64,000 nt of DNA from Mycolicibacterium sp. HK-90. Its GTDB lineage: Bacteria; Actinomycetota; Actinomycetes; Mycobacteriales; Mycobacteriaceae. This document shows positions 1 to 9,195 of this stretch, piece after piece. Made by a program: the position numbers and the translations under genes. The stretch lies in NCBI RefSeq assembly GCF_030486405.1, contig NZ_CP129613.1, positions 124,001 through 188,000 on the forward strand, given 5' to 3'. Position 1 is the first letter of the stretch; each line of letters starts with the position of its first letter. Below the pieces are notes generated by a model. That model had not been told where the DNA came from, did no database searches, and was given only the letters and a program-made list of their open reading frames with translations.

Positions 1-1
1 G

Positions 2-73
2 TACGAGAAATTGGGGGTGAGTGACCGGGGCGCGGTGGTCGCGGAGGCGATGCGCCGCAGGCTGTTGGACTGA
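2..73 (+). CDS. Response regulator, C-terminal end only (LuxR/NarL type)
   Basis: Only the last 23 residues are in the window (YEKLGVSDRGAVVAEAMRRR followed by LLD and a TGA at 71-73). The pattern matches the end of a LuxR-type helix-turn-helix, where the last helix carries KL.V.dRt.Av..A. The stop lies one base before the sensor kinase start at 75, so the two form a two-component operon. The receiver domain and the rest of the protein lie outside the window, so the assignment rests on this tail and the neighbour. Confidence 0.75.
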   Translation, partial: YEKLGVSDRGAVVAEAMRRRLLD

Positions 74-74
74 C

Positions 75-1241
75 ATGCCGAACGGGCGCGTCGTCGAGTT
101 CTTCACCACGCAACCCGTCCGGGTTTCGGCGCTGCTCCGGCTGCCGCTGATCGGCCTGATCGTGGTGCTGGTGTCGGTGTGGGATGTCGACCACTGGCTG
201 CCCGGCCTGTACGCGGTGATCCTGAGCGGGTACGCGGCCGCCGCGGTGCTGTGGCTGGTGGTGGTGTTCCGGGGGCCGATGCCGCCATGGGCGGAGTGGG
301 CGTCCACCGCGGTGGACGTACTGGTGCTGGTGGCCCTGTGCGCGGTGTCCGGGGGCGCCACCGCGGCGCTGCTGCCGGTGTTCTTCCTGTTGCCGATATC
401 CGTTGCGTTCCAGGACCGCCCGGTGCTCACGGCAATCCTGGGCGCCAGTACCGCGCTCGGCTATCTGGCGTTGTGGATCCTGTACTCGAAGCGGGACGAT
501 CACGTCGGCCTGCCCGACATCGTCTACACGCACGTGGGTTTCCTGGCCTGGCTCGCGGTCGCGTCGGCCGCCTTGTCGTTCGTGCTGGCCCGCCGCTCGG
601 CGCGGGTGCAGGCGTTGCTGGAGGTGCGCCGCCAGTTGGTGTCGGAATCCACCCGGGCCGAGAACCTGCGCAATGCCGAACTCGCCGAACATCTTCACGA
701 CGGGCCGCTGCAGACCCTGCTCGCCGCGCGTCTCGACCTCGACGAGATCCGCGAACGCATTCCGGACCCCGAGCTCGACCGCGTGCATGCGGCGCTGCAG
801 GAGACGGCGGTCGGATTGCGGTCCACCGTGACGGCGCTGCATCCGCAGGTGCTGGCCCAGCTGGGGCTCACCCCGGCGGTGCGGGAACTGTTGCGCCAGT
901 ACGAGAATCGCCCCGAGGTGACGGTGCGGGCCGACCTGGAGGACGTCGGGCATCCCGATGGGCAGGCGCTGCTCTACCGGGCGGCCCGCGAACTGCTGGC
1001 CAACATCAACAAGCACGCCGGGGCGAGCACGATCTCGGTCGGTCTACACCGCTCGGGGGACCAGGTGGTGTTGAGTGTGGCCGACGACGGCAAGGGGTTC
1101 GATCCGTCGTCGGTGGCCCGGTCGGTCGCCGAGGGGCACATCGGACTGGCCTCACTGCAGGTCCGCATCGAGGCCATGGGCGGCTCGATGGCGATCAGCT
1201 CGGAGGCCGGATACGGTACCCAGGTCCGGGTGACGTTGTAG
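75..1241 (+). CDS. Two-component sensor histidine kinase, NarL/DegS class
   Basis: A 388-residue membrane kinase. About five to six hydrophobic segments fill the first 190 residues, with no large extracellular sensor domain. A HisKA_3 dimerisation region follows, with the motif EHLHDGPLQ (phospho-acceptor His208), then an HATPase_c domain with an N-box (RELLANINKHA) and G-box (DDGKGFDP). The ATG at 75 was chosen because the upstream regulator stops at 71-73; a longer reading from 21 would run through the regulator. The stimulus cannot be told from sequence; the partner is the upstream response regulator. Confidence 0.92.
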   Translation: MPNGRVVEFFTTQPVRVSALLRLPLIGLIVVLVSVWDVDHWLPGLYAVILSGYAAAAVLWLVVVFRGPMPPWAEWASTAVDVLVLVALCAVSGGATAALLPVFFLLPISVAFQDRPVLTAILGASTALGYLALWILYSKRDDHVGLPDIVYTHVGFLAWLAVASAALSFVLARRSARVQALLEVRRQLVSESTRAENLRNAELAEHLHDGPLQTLLAARLDLDEIRERIPDPELDRVHAALQETAVGLRSTVTALHPQVLAQLGLTPAVRELLRQYENRPEVTVRADLEDVGHPDGQALLYRAARELLANINKHAGASTISVGLHRSGDQVVLSVADDGKGFDPSSVARSVAEGHIGLASLQVRIEAMGGSMAISSEAGYGTQVRVTL

Positions 1242-1247
1242 CTCTGG

Positions 1248-2882
1248 TTACTTCACGCAGGGAATGCCGGAGACCTTCATCTGGCTGAGGTCGGTGGGTG
1301 CCGCGGTGGCCGTCCCGGTCGCGGTCGCGGCCACGGTCGTCACCGGTGTGCTGGGCGTGGTTTCCTCCGACGTCGTCTCGCTGGTCGAATCCCAGCTCGA
1401 GTCCGACTCGCCGGAGGAGGTTTCTGTGGACGTTTCGGTGGATCCGGTCAGGTAGTCCTCGCCGGGGAAGTCGGTGCCCAGCGTCAGTTGCACGGTCCCG
1501 TCGGCCACCTCGGACGACGGCGTGGCGATCAGCCCGAGTTCGTCCGCCAGCGACTGCGCGCCGGCGTCGGCGCCGGTCCCGTAGTCGATGGTGGTGACGG
1601 CCGCCAGAGATTCGGCGTCGCCGATCTGGCCCTGGGTGAAACCGTCTGCGGAGAAGGTGGTTTCCAGTTGGGCGGCCAGTCCGATGTAGGTGGACGCATT
1701 GATGACATCGAGCACCGCGCCGTGCCCTTCGAGCACGTGCTCGGGTGCCGCGGGCGCGCTCGTGTGCGTACCCGGCTCGGCGACCAGGTCGCGGACGATG
1801 GCCCGGATGGTGGGGACGTCGACGATGTTGATGTCCTCGCCCATCGAGTTCTGCCCGAATTCCTTGATCGGCAGGGTGTAGAGGGTCGGTGGCTCGCCGG
1901 TCAGGGCCGATGCCCGGCTGGCGAAGCTGGCCAGGTCGAAGCCTGAATCCAGCGCGACGTTCTGCTTGGTGACGTCGAGCAGATCGCGCAACTTGGCCGG
2001 GCTGGACAGGGCGCCGCTGTTGCCCAGGGCCGATACCAGCGCGGCGATGAAGGCCTGCTGACGGCGGGTGCGGTCGAGGTCGGTGAAATTCTCGTCGTTG
2101 ACGTCGCGGCGCTGGCGTACGAAGGCCATGGCCTGCGCGGCGTCGATCTGCTGCACGCCCTGGTGAAAGTCCGCCCCCGAGTAGGGATCTGAGGTGTCGG
2201 CGTTGAGACAGACGGTGATCGGCGCCACCGCCTTCGCAATCTGGAAGAACGCGCCCAGGGTGACCTCGACGAAATGGTCGATGGGGATTCCGAGCAGGTT
2301 GCGCACCGTGGCGATCTGGGCCCTACGCCCGGCCTCGCGGGCCTGCTGTTCGTTCGCCTGCGGATCGTCGGATTCGGCGTCCAGCGATTCCATCTCGCGC
2401 TGATAGGCCCAGCCGTAGGCCTGTTTGACCTTGCCCTTGCACGGGTCGACGTCGCAGCCGGCCAGGTCGACGTAGTCGTCGCGGGGGATCGAGAACGCGG
2501 TGGCCGGGCTGCCGTCGCCGGGCAGGTGGACGACGATCAGCACGTTGGCGTTGTAGCCGCCGACGGTCTCGTCACCGGCGTGGAGCGCCTCGTAGATGTC
2601 CTCGGGGAGCGGATTGCCGTGCTGATCCAGCCGGCTGTCCAGACCCATGATCAAGATGTTCTCCGTGTCCCCGGACGAGACCGGCCCACCTTCGAGCGCG
2701 TTCGACGTGGTGATGCCGTCCAACGCACCGTGGTAGCTCACCCAACCCACCCCGGTCCCGGCCAGCACGGATACCGCCGTCAGCCCGATGGCTGCGCGCC
2801 GAGCTGCCCGCACCCCCCGGCGCGGCATCCGGTGCCGGGGCTGGCTTGTGGTGTGGACAGGGCTGTTCATGATCACTGCCAT
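1248..2882 (-). CDS. LytR-CpsA-Psr (LCP) family cell-wall glycopolymer ligase
   Basis: A 544-residue protein with a basic N-terminus, one membrane anchor near residues 30-52, and an extracellular LCP domain (ILIMGLDSR, FSIPRDDYVDL, and an Arg-rich RRDVNDENFTDLDRTRRQQA motif that fits the pyrophosphate/polyprenyl-binding arginines). A LytR_C domain follows (about 365-460), then a Ser/Thr-rich tail. In mycobacteria this family joins arabinogalactan to peptidoglycan; which paralogue this is cannot be told. Start could also be the ATG at 2870 (MNSPVHTTSQ). It converges on the sensor kinase with a 6-bp gap and diverges from the hydrolase at 2963. Confidence 0.9.
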   Translation of the reverse strand: MAVIMNSPVHTTSQPRHRMPRRGVRAARRAAIGLTAVSVLAGTGVGWVSYHGALDGITTSNALEGGPVSSGDTENILIMGLDSRLDQHGNPLPEDIYEALHAGDETVGGYNANVLIVVHLPGDGSPATAFSIPRDDYVDLAGCDVDPCKGKVKQAYGWAYQREMESLDAESDDPQANEQQAREAGRRAQIATVRNLLGIPIDHFVEVTLGAFFQIAKAVAPITVCLNADTSDPYSGADFHQGVQQIDAAQAMAFVRQRRDVNDENFTDLDRTRRQQAFIAALVSALGNSGALSSPAKLRDLLDVTKQNVALDSGFDLASFASRASALTGEPPTLYTLPIKEFGQNSMGEDINIVDVPTIRAIVRDLVAEPGTHTSAPAAPEHVLEGHGAVLDVINASTYIGLAAQLETTFSADGFTQGQIGDAESLAAVTTIDYGTGADAGAQSLADELGLIATPSSEVADGTVQLTLGTDFPGEDYLTGSTETSTETSSGESDSSWDSTSETTSEETTPSTPVTTVAATATGTATAAPTDLSQMKVSGIPCVK

Positions 2883-2893
2883 TATGCGGCCGT

Positions 2894-2908
2894 TCGCCGA
2901 GTCGGCGA
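2894..2908. promoter_or_regulatory. 15-bp palindrome between divergent genes
   Basis: TCGCCGA-g-TCGGCGA is a perfect inverted repeat lying between the LCP gene and the divergent hydrolase. It may be an operator or a small hairpin; no regulator is encoded beside it. A TANNNT element (TAGCGT, 2950-2955) sits 7 nt before the hydrolase ATG at 2963, suggesting a leaderless start there. Confidence 0.35.
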
Positions 2909-2962
2909 CAACCGGGGAAAATCGCTGGTCACGCTCACAGTCCCGGCACTAGCGTGCGCAGC

Positions 2963-3877
2963 ATGAAACTGCGCATCGCCGTGACCGTGCTGGTGCTGGC
3001 GGTGCTGGCACTACTGGTGAACCAAGTGCTCGTCACCAGAACCGACCGCGCCGCCGAGCCGTTCGCAGAAGGCCACGTGCTGGCGTTGGACGGCCCCGAC
3101 CTCAATGTGCGCGAGTACGGGCCGCCGGGTGAGCGTGCGGTGGTGCTGCTGCACGGCTACTCCGCCTCGATCGAGTGGTGGGACCGGGTGGCTCCGCAAC
3201 TGGCCCGCGATCAGCGGGTGATCGCGATCGATCTGGTCGGCCACGGAGGCTCGGAGGCACCCCGTGACGGCACGGCGTATGAGGCCCCCGCGCAGGCCAC
3301 GGCGGTGCGCAACGCCTTGACGGCACTGGGTGTTCGGCAGGCCGTGTTGGTGGGGCATTCGATGGGTGGCGCGGTCTCGGCCGAAGTGGCCCGGCAGTAT
3401 CCGGATCTGGTGGAGCGGGTCGTGGTGTCCGACACCCCCGGCGCCGACGACCTGGTCACGATGCCGCTGCTCGGACAGCTGGTGTGCTGGCCCGTGATCG
3501 GGCCTGCGCTGGACCGGTTCCGCAGCGTCGACGCCATCACCGAGGGGTCGCTGCAGACCGGGTTCGCCGCGGACTATCCGGTGCCTGACTACGCGTACCG
3601 GTCATTGCAGCGCCTCACGTATGCCGGGGTGTGCGATTCGACCAACGGCGCTCGTCCTGTCGTGGAAACCCTTGCCGCACTGAACAAGCCGGTCCTGGTG
3701 CTGTGGGGTGACGAGGATGTGCTGACCCCGACGGCGCCGAATGTCGAGCGCTACACGGCCGCCGGTCTGCCGCCGGTGATGATCGACGATTCCGGGCACA
3801 CGCCGATGATCGAGCAGCCCGATCAGTTCCTGGCCGCGGTGACGCCCTTCATCAAGAACCCAGCCCCCGCGAGATGA
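2963..3877 (+). CDS. Alpha/beta hydrolase, membrane-anchored or secreted
   Basis: A 304-residue alpha/beta-fold hydrolase with an N-terminal hydrophobic segment (about residues 5-23) that should anchor or export it. Visible: oxyanion region LLHGYSAS, nucleophile elbow GHSMGG (Ser133), a late Asp in WGDEDVLTP and the catalytic His in SGHTPMIEQ. It resembles lipase/esterase or peroxidase-type members; the substrate is unknown. The ATG at 2963 is preferred over the GTG at 2954 because TAGCGT (2950-2955) places a transcript start on it. The 3' end overlaps the convergent acyl-CoA dehydrogenase by 26 bp. Confidence 0.85.
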   Translation: MKLRIAVTVLVLAVLALLVNQVLVTRTDRAAEPFAEGHVLALDGPDLNVREYGPPGERAVVLLHGYSASIEWWDRVAPQLARDQRVIAIDLVGHGGSEAPRDGTAYEAPAQATAVRNALTALGVRQAVLVGHSMGGAVSAEVARQYPDLVERVVVSDTPGADDLVTMPLLGQLVCWPVIGPALDRFRSVDAITEGSLQTGFAADYPVPDYAYRSLQRLTYAGVCDSTNGARPVVETLAALNKPVLVLWGDEDVLTPTAPNVERYTAAGLPPVMIDDSGHTPMIEQPDQFLAAVTPFIKNPAPAR

Positions 3878-4991
3878 CCAGGCGCTGAATCTGATTGGTG
3901 CCCTCGAAGATCTGGGTGATCTTGGCTTCCCGCATGTAGCGCTCCACCCGGAAGTCGCGGGTGTAGCCGACGCCGCCGAACACCTGCACGGCGTCGGTGG
4001 TGACCTTCATCGCGGCGTCGGTGGCGACGAGTTTCGCGACGCTGGCCTGGGTGGAGTAGGGCAGGCCGAGGTCGCGACGGCGCGCGGCGTCCAGATAGGT
4101 GGCGCGGGCGCTGACGACCCCGGCGGCCATGTCGGCCAGCAGGAATCCGAGTCCCTGATGGTCGGCGATCTTGCGGCCGAAGGTGGTGCGTTCGTTGGCG
4201 TAGCGGACGGCTTCGTCCAGGGCGGCCTGTGCGATGCCGACCGCCACCGCGGCGATGCCGAGGCGTCCGGAGTCCAGCGCGGAGAAGGCGATCGAAAGGC
4301 CTTGTCCCTCTTGCCCGATCAACCGGTCGGCCGGCAGGCGAGCATTGTCGTAGAAGGCGGAGGTGGTGGGCACGGCGTGCAAGCCCATCTTCTCCTCGGG
4401 CTTGCCGAAGCTCAGACCGTCGAGATCGCCGGGGACCAGGAAGCAGGAGATGCCCTTGCTGCCCTCGCCGGTGCGGGCGAACAGGGTGTAGAAATCGGCC
4501 AGGCCGCCGTGGGTGATCCACGCCTTCGAGCCGTTGAGCACGTAGGTGTCACCGTCGCGGGTCGCCTTGCAGTTCAGGGCGGCGGCGTCGGATCCGGCCT
4601 GCGGCTCGGACAAGCTGTAGGCGCCGATCTGCTCACCGGACAGCATGCCGGGCAGCCAGCGCTGTTTCTGCTCCTCGGTGCCGTAGGCGAGCAGCGGGTG
4701 TGACGAGAGACTGTGCACGCTGACCGCGACGCCGACCGCGGCCCACCGCGCGGCGATCTCCTCGAGGACCTGCAGGTAGACCTCGTAGGGCTGCCCTCCG
4801 CCACCCCACTCCTCGGGCTGGGGAAGGCTCAGCAGACCCGCGGCGCCGAGTTGAGCGAAGACGCCCTCGGGATAGGTCTCGGCCTTCTCGTGCGCATCGA
4901 CGATCGGATCGAGCACCTTGTCGGCGATGTCACGGGTGAGCTCGATGAGCTCGCGAGCCTCATCGGACGGGAGCAGGCGGTCCACCGACAT
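3852..4991 (-). CDS. Acyl-CoA dehydrogenase (FadE type)
   Basis: A 379-residue flavoprotein, the usual length for short/medium-chain acyl-CoA dehydrogenases. N-terminal helical domain (1-115), middle beta domain with AYSLSEPQAGSDAAAL (FAD/substrate-binding region), and a C-terminal helical domain ending QIFEGTNQIQRLVISR, where the Glu is the usual catalytic base. It should oxidise acyl-CoA to enoyl-CoA in beta-oxidation or branched amino-acid breakdown; chain length is not readable. It stands alone on its strand, about 54 bp downstream of the ROK gene. Confidence 0.93.
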   Translation of the reverse strand: MSVDRLLPSDEARELIELTRDIADKVLDPIVDAHEKAETYPEGVFAQLGAAGLLSLPQPEEWGGGGQPYEVYLQVLEEIAARWAAVGVAVSVHSLSSHPLLAYGTEEQKQRWLPGMLSGEQIGAYSLSEPQAGSDAAALNCKATRDGDTYVLNGSKAWITHGGLADFYTLFARTGEGSKGISCFLVPGDLDGLSFGKPEEKMGLHAVPTTSAFYDNARLPADRLIGQEGQGLSIAFSALDSGRLGIAAVAVGIAQAALDEAVRYANERTTFGRKIADHQGLGFLLADMAAGVVSARATYLDAARRRDLGLPYSTQASVAKLVATDAAMKVTTDAVQVFGGVGYTRDFRVERYMREAKITQIFEGTNQIQRLVISRGLGS

Positions 4992-5045
4992 AGTTGCATC
5001 TCCTAGTTTCTGGCTCCTCGCACTGTATCGGCCGCGCGCCCGACG

Positions 5046-6242
5046 TCAGGGAATCGGGGTCCGCAGCAGTCCGGCGATGTCGGGATCGAGTTGTTGCAGC
5101 GCGACGATGACCGCGACGCGGTAGTCCCGGCCGATCTGTGAGCGCACGGTGGTGGTGCGGCCTCGCCGCTCGGGCGGTCGGACCTCCTCGATGCGGGCTT
5201 CGAGGGCCTCGATGAGTTGTTCGAACTCGACGATGAGCCCGGACAGGATGAGAAGCTGCGGGTCGAGCACTGCTTCGATGAGGAGTGCGGTGCGCGCGAT
5301 CTGGTCGATCACCTCGTGGATGATCTTCTGGGAGTGCGGGTTCTGGCTCGTATCGTGTGCGACAGCAGCCAGGTCGATGTCCTTCAGCGCCACCCCCTCG
5401 GTCTGCGGGGCGACGGACTGCATGGCATGCAGTGACATGCTGGCGTTGACGCAACCGACGCGCCCGCACGTGCATTTCGCGTTGCTGCCTGCGATGGGCA
5501 TGTGCCCGATCGCGCCGGCGACTCCGGTCGCCCCGGCATAGGGTCGACCGCCGATGATCAGGCCGACATCGACGTGGCCGCCACAATTGAGCACCACCGC
5601 GGAGCGCACCTCCTGTGCCGCGCCGGCAATGGTCTCGGCGAGCGTCATGGCCTGCGTGGCATCCTGCGCCGCGGTCGGTACTCCGAGCGCACGGGAGATC
5701 GGCTTGCCCAGTTCCACTCCGGACCAGCCGAGTATTTTCGATTCGACGACGAATCCGGTTGTGCTGTCCACGAATCCGGGTACACAGATGCCGGCCGCGG
5801 CGACTGGTCCGCCCGCGGGTCCATCGATCATCTTCTCGGCGATCCGGATGATCGAGCGGATCACCGATGCTGCGGTCCGGCCGTCGGTGGGGGTCTGGTC
5901 CTCGTGGGAGATGTTGCCGGTGGCGTCGGCGATGAGGACGCGGGCCCGACGTTCGTCGATCCAGATGGCGAGTACGCGCCGCGCCTCCGGGTTGCAGCCC
6001 AGCAATTTGCGGGGGCGGCCGCGGTAGCCCGGTCCTTCCACGCGGGAGTCCAGCTCGACCAGGGTTCCCTCGTCGATCAACTCGCTGACGATCGCCGTGA
6101 TCGACGGTCGGCTGAGTCCCAGGCGGTCGGCCAAGTCGGCCCGGGCGAGTGGGCCGTCCGTACGCAACAGGTGAACGACACGCTGGCGATGCAACAGGTG
6201 GAGCACCTGCGTCTCCTGCCGTGCCGAATCTGACCGTTTCAG
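5046..6242 (-). CDS. ROK-family transcriptional regulator
   Basis: An N-terminal winged helix (VVHLLRTDGPLARADLADRL, then LGLSRPSITAIVSELIDEG) is followed by a ROK sugar-kinase-like domain with the zinc motif CTCGRVGC. Members repress sugar-uptake or sugar-use genes and respond to a carbohydrate. A GTG at 6206 gives 386 residues, but that start has no ribosome-binding site. AAGGAGG (6254-6248) lies 5 nt before an in-frame CTG at 6242, giving a 398-residue protein that begins MKRSDSARQETQ, so the longer start is proposed. It is divergent from the secreted protein at 6330 and shares an AT-rich control region with it. Confidence 0.85.
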   Translation of the reverse strand: MKRSDSARQETQVLHLLHRQRVVHLLRTDGPLARADLADRLGLSRPSITAIVSELIDEGTLVELDSRVEGPGYRGRPRKLLGCNPEARRVLAIWIDERRARVLIADATGNISHEDQTPTDGRTAASVIRSIIRIAEKMIDGPAGGPVAAAGICVPGFVDSTTGFVVESKILGWSGVELGKPISRALGVPTAAQDATQAMTLAETIAGAAQEVRSAVVLNCGGHVDVGLIIGGRPYAGATGVAGAIGHMPIAGSNAKCTCGRVGCVNASMSLHAMQSVAPQTEGVALKDIDLAAVAHDTSQNPHSQKIIHEVIDQIARTALLIEAVLDPQLLILSGLIVEFEQLIEALEARIEEVRPPERRGRTTTVRSQIGRDYRVAVIVALQQLDPDIAGLLRTPIP

Positions 6243-6252
6243 CGGAACCTCC

Positions 6253-6302
6253 TTGACGGCCTCAACGATATGCTGCTATTAAATTCGTCACAGAAATTAA
6301 AT
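6253..6302 (+). promoter_or_regulatory. Promoter and AT-rich control region of the secreted beta-propeller gene
   Basis: TTGACG (6253-6258) and TATTAA (6277-6282) are 18 bp apart, a good sigma-A pair, giving a start near 6289 and a leader of about 40 nt to the ATG at 6330. ATTAAAT occurs twice (6278-6284 and 6296-6302), 18 bp apart, in an otherwise GC-rich stretch. This is a candidate operator for the divergent ROK regulator. Confidence 0.5.
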
Positions 6303-6329
6303 CGGCCACTAGGGCATCGGAGCCTCGCC

Positions 6330-9119
6330 ATGACCGCTGGAAATCCGCTCTTCAATCAGCACTTCACCTCCCCTTCGTCGACCCCGCCGGCAGGCCCGGC
6401 CTCGTCGCGCCGAACACTTCAAGCTACCGGGCGCGTCGGCGCCTACAGCGGCATCGTGGTGACGGGTTGGCTGGTCGCCGCGCTCGCGTCGGGCACCGGC
6501 GTCGCCGCCGCCGACACCACCGGCACGTCGTCCTCGGATTCCTCCACCACGAGTTCGACGAGCCCGTCATCATCGGCGGAGACGTCCGCCCAGACTCCAG
6601 ATGGCAGCTCTTCACAGAGCGCAAGCGGCGCGGCAGCGGATCGTCCCGCCAAGAGTCGGATCAAGAAGCCCATCAAGCCGAAACTCACCGGAACGACGTC
6701 GTCGACCAAAGCGCCGGCGCCCGGTGTGACGATCAGCAGCAGCGGTGGCGCGCAGCGGGAGCCGGGTACGGCCGACGGGCTGGCCGAGGCGATTGACGCG
6801 CATCTGGAGGCGCTGTCGTCGATACCGGACCGGGTCCGCTCCACGGTGCTGGCCCGGAACGATGGCACGGACAAGCCGTCGCTGCTCCCGGAGGTCTCAC
6901 TGCCCGACGTAGCGTCGCCGCCCGCATCGGACAACACCTCGAAAACCGAGGTCCCGGTCGGGCCGGTCAAGCTCAGCGCCACCCTGGAGCGGTCGCTCGC
7001 GAAGGCCGAGCAGGTCACCCACAGGGTGGAGCAGGTCACCGGGACGATCGGCGAACGGGTGACCGCGAAGCTCGCCGAGAAGTTCGGCGAGTCGGCCCTG
7101 GCGGTGACGGCGCAGCAAGCCGAGGCCGTGTTTGCCTCTGCCACAAGTGATGTCCGTGCCACGGCCAGTGCCATCGCCACGCCTGCCGAACAGCCGGAAA
7201 CCCCGGACGACGGCGTCGCCGGTGTCTTGACCGGCATCGTCACCAGTGTGATCAATCCGTTCCTGACATCGGATCGGTCCGCCCCGGAGCCGATCAACCC
7301 CGCCAGCTGGGCGGTGCTGGCCTGGGTGCGGCGCAACCTGTTCAACCAGGCGCCCGTGGTCAGCGCCCCCACCACAACGGTGCAGACCGGCCAGACCGTG
7401 ACCGGCAACATCGGTGTCACCGACGCCGAGGGTGATGAGTTGACCTATACCGTCACCGAGCAGCCGAAGTACGGCACGGTGACGATCGACCAGGAGACCG
7501 GTGAGTTCACCTACACCCCGAACGATATTGATTACGATGCGGCGCAGATGGATTCGTTCACGGTGTCGGTGACCGACGGCGACAAGATCAACCTGTTGGC
7601 ACTCTTCGAGCCCCGCACCGCCCAGAACGACATCGACGTCACGGTGCTCAACCCCACCCTCGAGCGGGTGATCCTCGACCTGCCCGACAACATCACGAAT
7701 CCGAACACTCCGCGCTTCGCGGGAGACGGACAATCCCTCTACTTCGCCGCGACCCCGGCGGAGGGCGGTCGCGAGGAGATCTATCGGATCAACGTCGACG
7801 GCACCAACGTCGAGTGCATCACCTGCGGCGTGTCGACGGAGATCACCGGGGGGCTGGGGAGAGTCGATCCGTTCGACGATGGTTCGGGACGGCTGATGAT
7901 CCAAGTCAGGACCAGCCCGAACTCCTACGTCGTCTACGAAGAAACCGCAGAAGGCAAGCAACTGGTTCCGGTCATCACTCCGCCTTCCGGTGCACGTGCC
8001 ATCGATCCGCAACGTGAGATGAGAATCTCGCCCGACGGCACCCACGTGTTGTTCAGCCAGATCCAGATGACCTCGACGGGCCTCATCACGGCGGTGCCGG
8101 TGGTGGGCCGGCTGGAGCGCACCGAGGCCGGATATGAGATCGCCGACGCCCGTGTGGTTTACCCCGTCGGGGAGGGCAAGCAGTGGACACCTGACGGCAA
8201 AGGCGTCATCGTTCTCGGCGGTCGCTACGAGGCGGGCAACGTCGATGACATCGTGGTCGACCTGGAGACTGGCGAGGTCACCCGGCTGACCGGCAACCTC
8301 GATTACGACGAAGATATCGACATGTCGCCCAACGGTCAGTGGATCGCGGTCGGCAGCACCCGAGGGTACGACGCCCTGACGCCGATGTCGCGGATTGTGC
8401 GGCCGGCGTTCCTTCCTGCGGACATCCAAGGTGCGGTGTACGAGAAGTACCGGGGAACCGGGGATTCCACCAACATCACGAACCAGGAATGGATCGTCGC
8501 AATTGAGGATGACCTCAAGGGTGAGGACGGGATTCCGGTTTTCGTCGATGGCGACGGATATACCGCCCGCAGCATGGCGAGCTGGAACGACACCGGCGAT
8601 GCGGTGGCATTCTGGGAAGCCAGCGGGGCAGATGAGACAGATACCCGGCTGGTGATCGCCAACTTGAACTACACGACCAGCGTCGGGCCGGTGGAGGGTG
8701 ATCTGAGAACGCCAGACCCGACGTGGGCCCCCGAACTCAAGACCTACGTGCCCAGCACGGCGCCGTTGCCCCCGACCGGAACGTACGCCGGCGCCGGTGG
8801 CGGTACCGCGGTGGTCACCGAGTCCACAGACCCGACGACAGGCCACATCGTGCGCACCGTCACCTACACCGATTACGTCAACGCGGAAGGAATGATCCTC
8901 AACGGCACCGAATCAACCGACACCACCGCGAGTCAGTCGAGCATCCGCTACGTGGCAGACATCGCCGTGACGGGTGAGCACACCGGATATCTCAAGGCTG
9001 ACGCCACCATCAACAAACTCCAGCGGACGATGACGGGGTACATCACTTCGGACCTCGACGGCGACGTGCAGAGCGTCAACGATCAGGACCGGATCGACGA
9101 GGACAGGGCAAACATGTAG
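6330..9119 (+). CDS. Secreted Ig-like / beta-propeller protein
   Basis: A 929-residue exported protein. Residues 27-65 hold an Arg-Arg-containing signal sequence ending near GVAAA. Next come a Ser/Thr-rich linker, a variable helical region, and a cadherin/VCBS-like Ig domain (around 355-440: VTGNIGVTDAEGDELTYTV). A WD40-like TolB-type propeller follows (about 445-800, with repeats such as FAGDGQSLYFAATPAEG and ISPDGTHVLFSQ), and a beta-rich tail. Function is unknown; the architecture suggests surface binding, perhaps of carbohydrate. An ATG at 6270 is possible, but the promoter at 6253-6282 would place it upstream of the transcript; GGAG precedes 6330. The ROK regulator is divergent. Confidence 0.8.
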   Translation: MTAGNPLFNQHFTSPSSTPPAGPASSRRTLQATGRVGAYSGIVVTGWLVAALASGTGVAAADTTGTSSSDSSTTSSTSPSSSAETSAQTPDGSSSQSASGAAADRPAKSRIKKPIKPKLTGTTSSTKAPAPGVTISSSGGAQREPGTADGLAEAIDAHLEALSSIPDRVRSTVLARNDGTDKPSLLPEVSLPDVASPPASDNTSKTEVPVGPVKLSATLERSLAKAEQVTHRVEQVTGTIGERVTAKLAEKFGESALAVTAQQAEAVFASATSDVRATASAIATPAEQPETPDDGVAGVLTGIVTSVINPFLTSDRSAPEPINPASWAVLAWVRRNLFNQAPVVSAPTTTVQTGQTVTGNIGVTDAEGDELTYTVTEQPKYGTVTIDQETGEFTYTPNDIDYDAAQMDSFTVSVTDGDKINLLALFEPRTAQNDIDVTVLNPTLERVILDLPDNITNPNTPRFAGDGQSLYFAATPAEGGREEIYRINVDGTNVECITCGVSTEITGGLGRVDPFDDGSGRLMIQVRTSPNSYVVYEETAEGKQLVPVITPPSGARAIDPQREMRISPDGTHVLFSQIQMTSTGLITAVPVVGRLERTEAGYEIADARVVYPVGEGKQWTPDGKGVIVLGGRYEAGNVDDIVVDLETGEVTRLTGNLDYDEDIDMSPNGQWIAVGSTRGYDALTPMSRIVRPAFLPADIQGAVYEKYRGTGDSTNITNQEWIVAIEDDLKGEDGIPVFVDGDGYTARSMASWNDTGDAVAFWEASGADETDTRLVIANLNYTTSVGPVEGDLRTPDPTWAPELKTYVPSTAPLPPTGTYAGAGGGTAVVTESTDPTTGHIVRTVTYTDYVNAEGMILNGTESTDTTASQSSIRYVADIAVTGEHTGYLKADATINKLQRTMTGYITSDLDGDVQSVNDQDRIDEDRANM

Positions 9120-9142
9120 TCCCTGAACAGCATTTGCACACA

Positions 9143-9192
9143 CCAAACGCTCCGGCCCGCTCACCTCCCGGTGGGTGCGTCGGAGCGTTTGG
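9143..9192. terminator. Bidirectional terminator hairpin
   Basis: CCAAACGCTCCG (9143-9154) pairs perfectly with CGGAGCGTTTGG (9181-9192) around a 26-nt loop. It sits between the converging ends of the secreted propeller protein and the RidA gene and could stop transcription from both. Confidence 0.7.
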
Positions 9193-9195
9193 CGT

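Noticed and set aside
6897..8846. A 649-residue minus-strand open frame inside the secreted propeller gene
   Set aside because: The plus-strand frame has a signal peptide and repeat domains; the antisense composition is non-coding.
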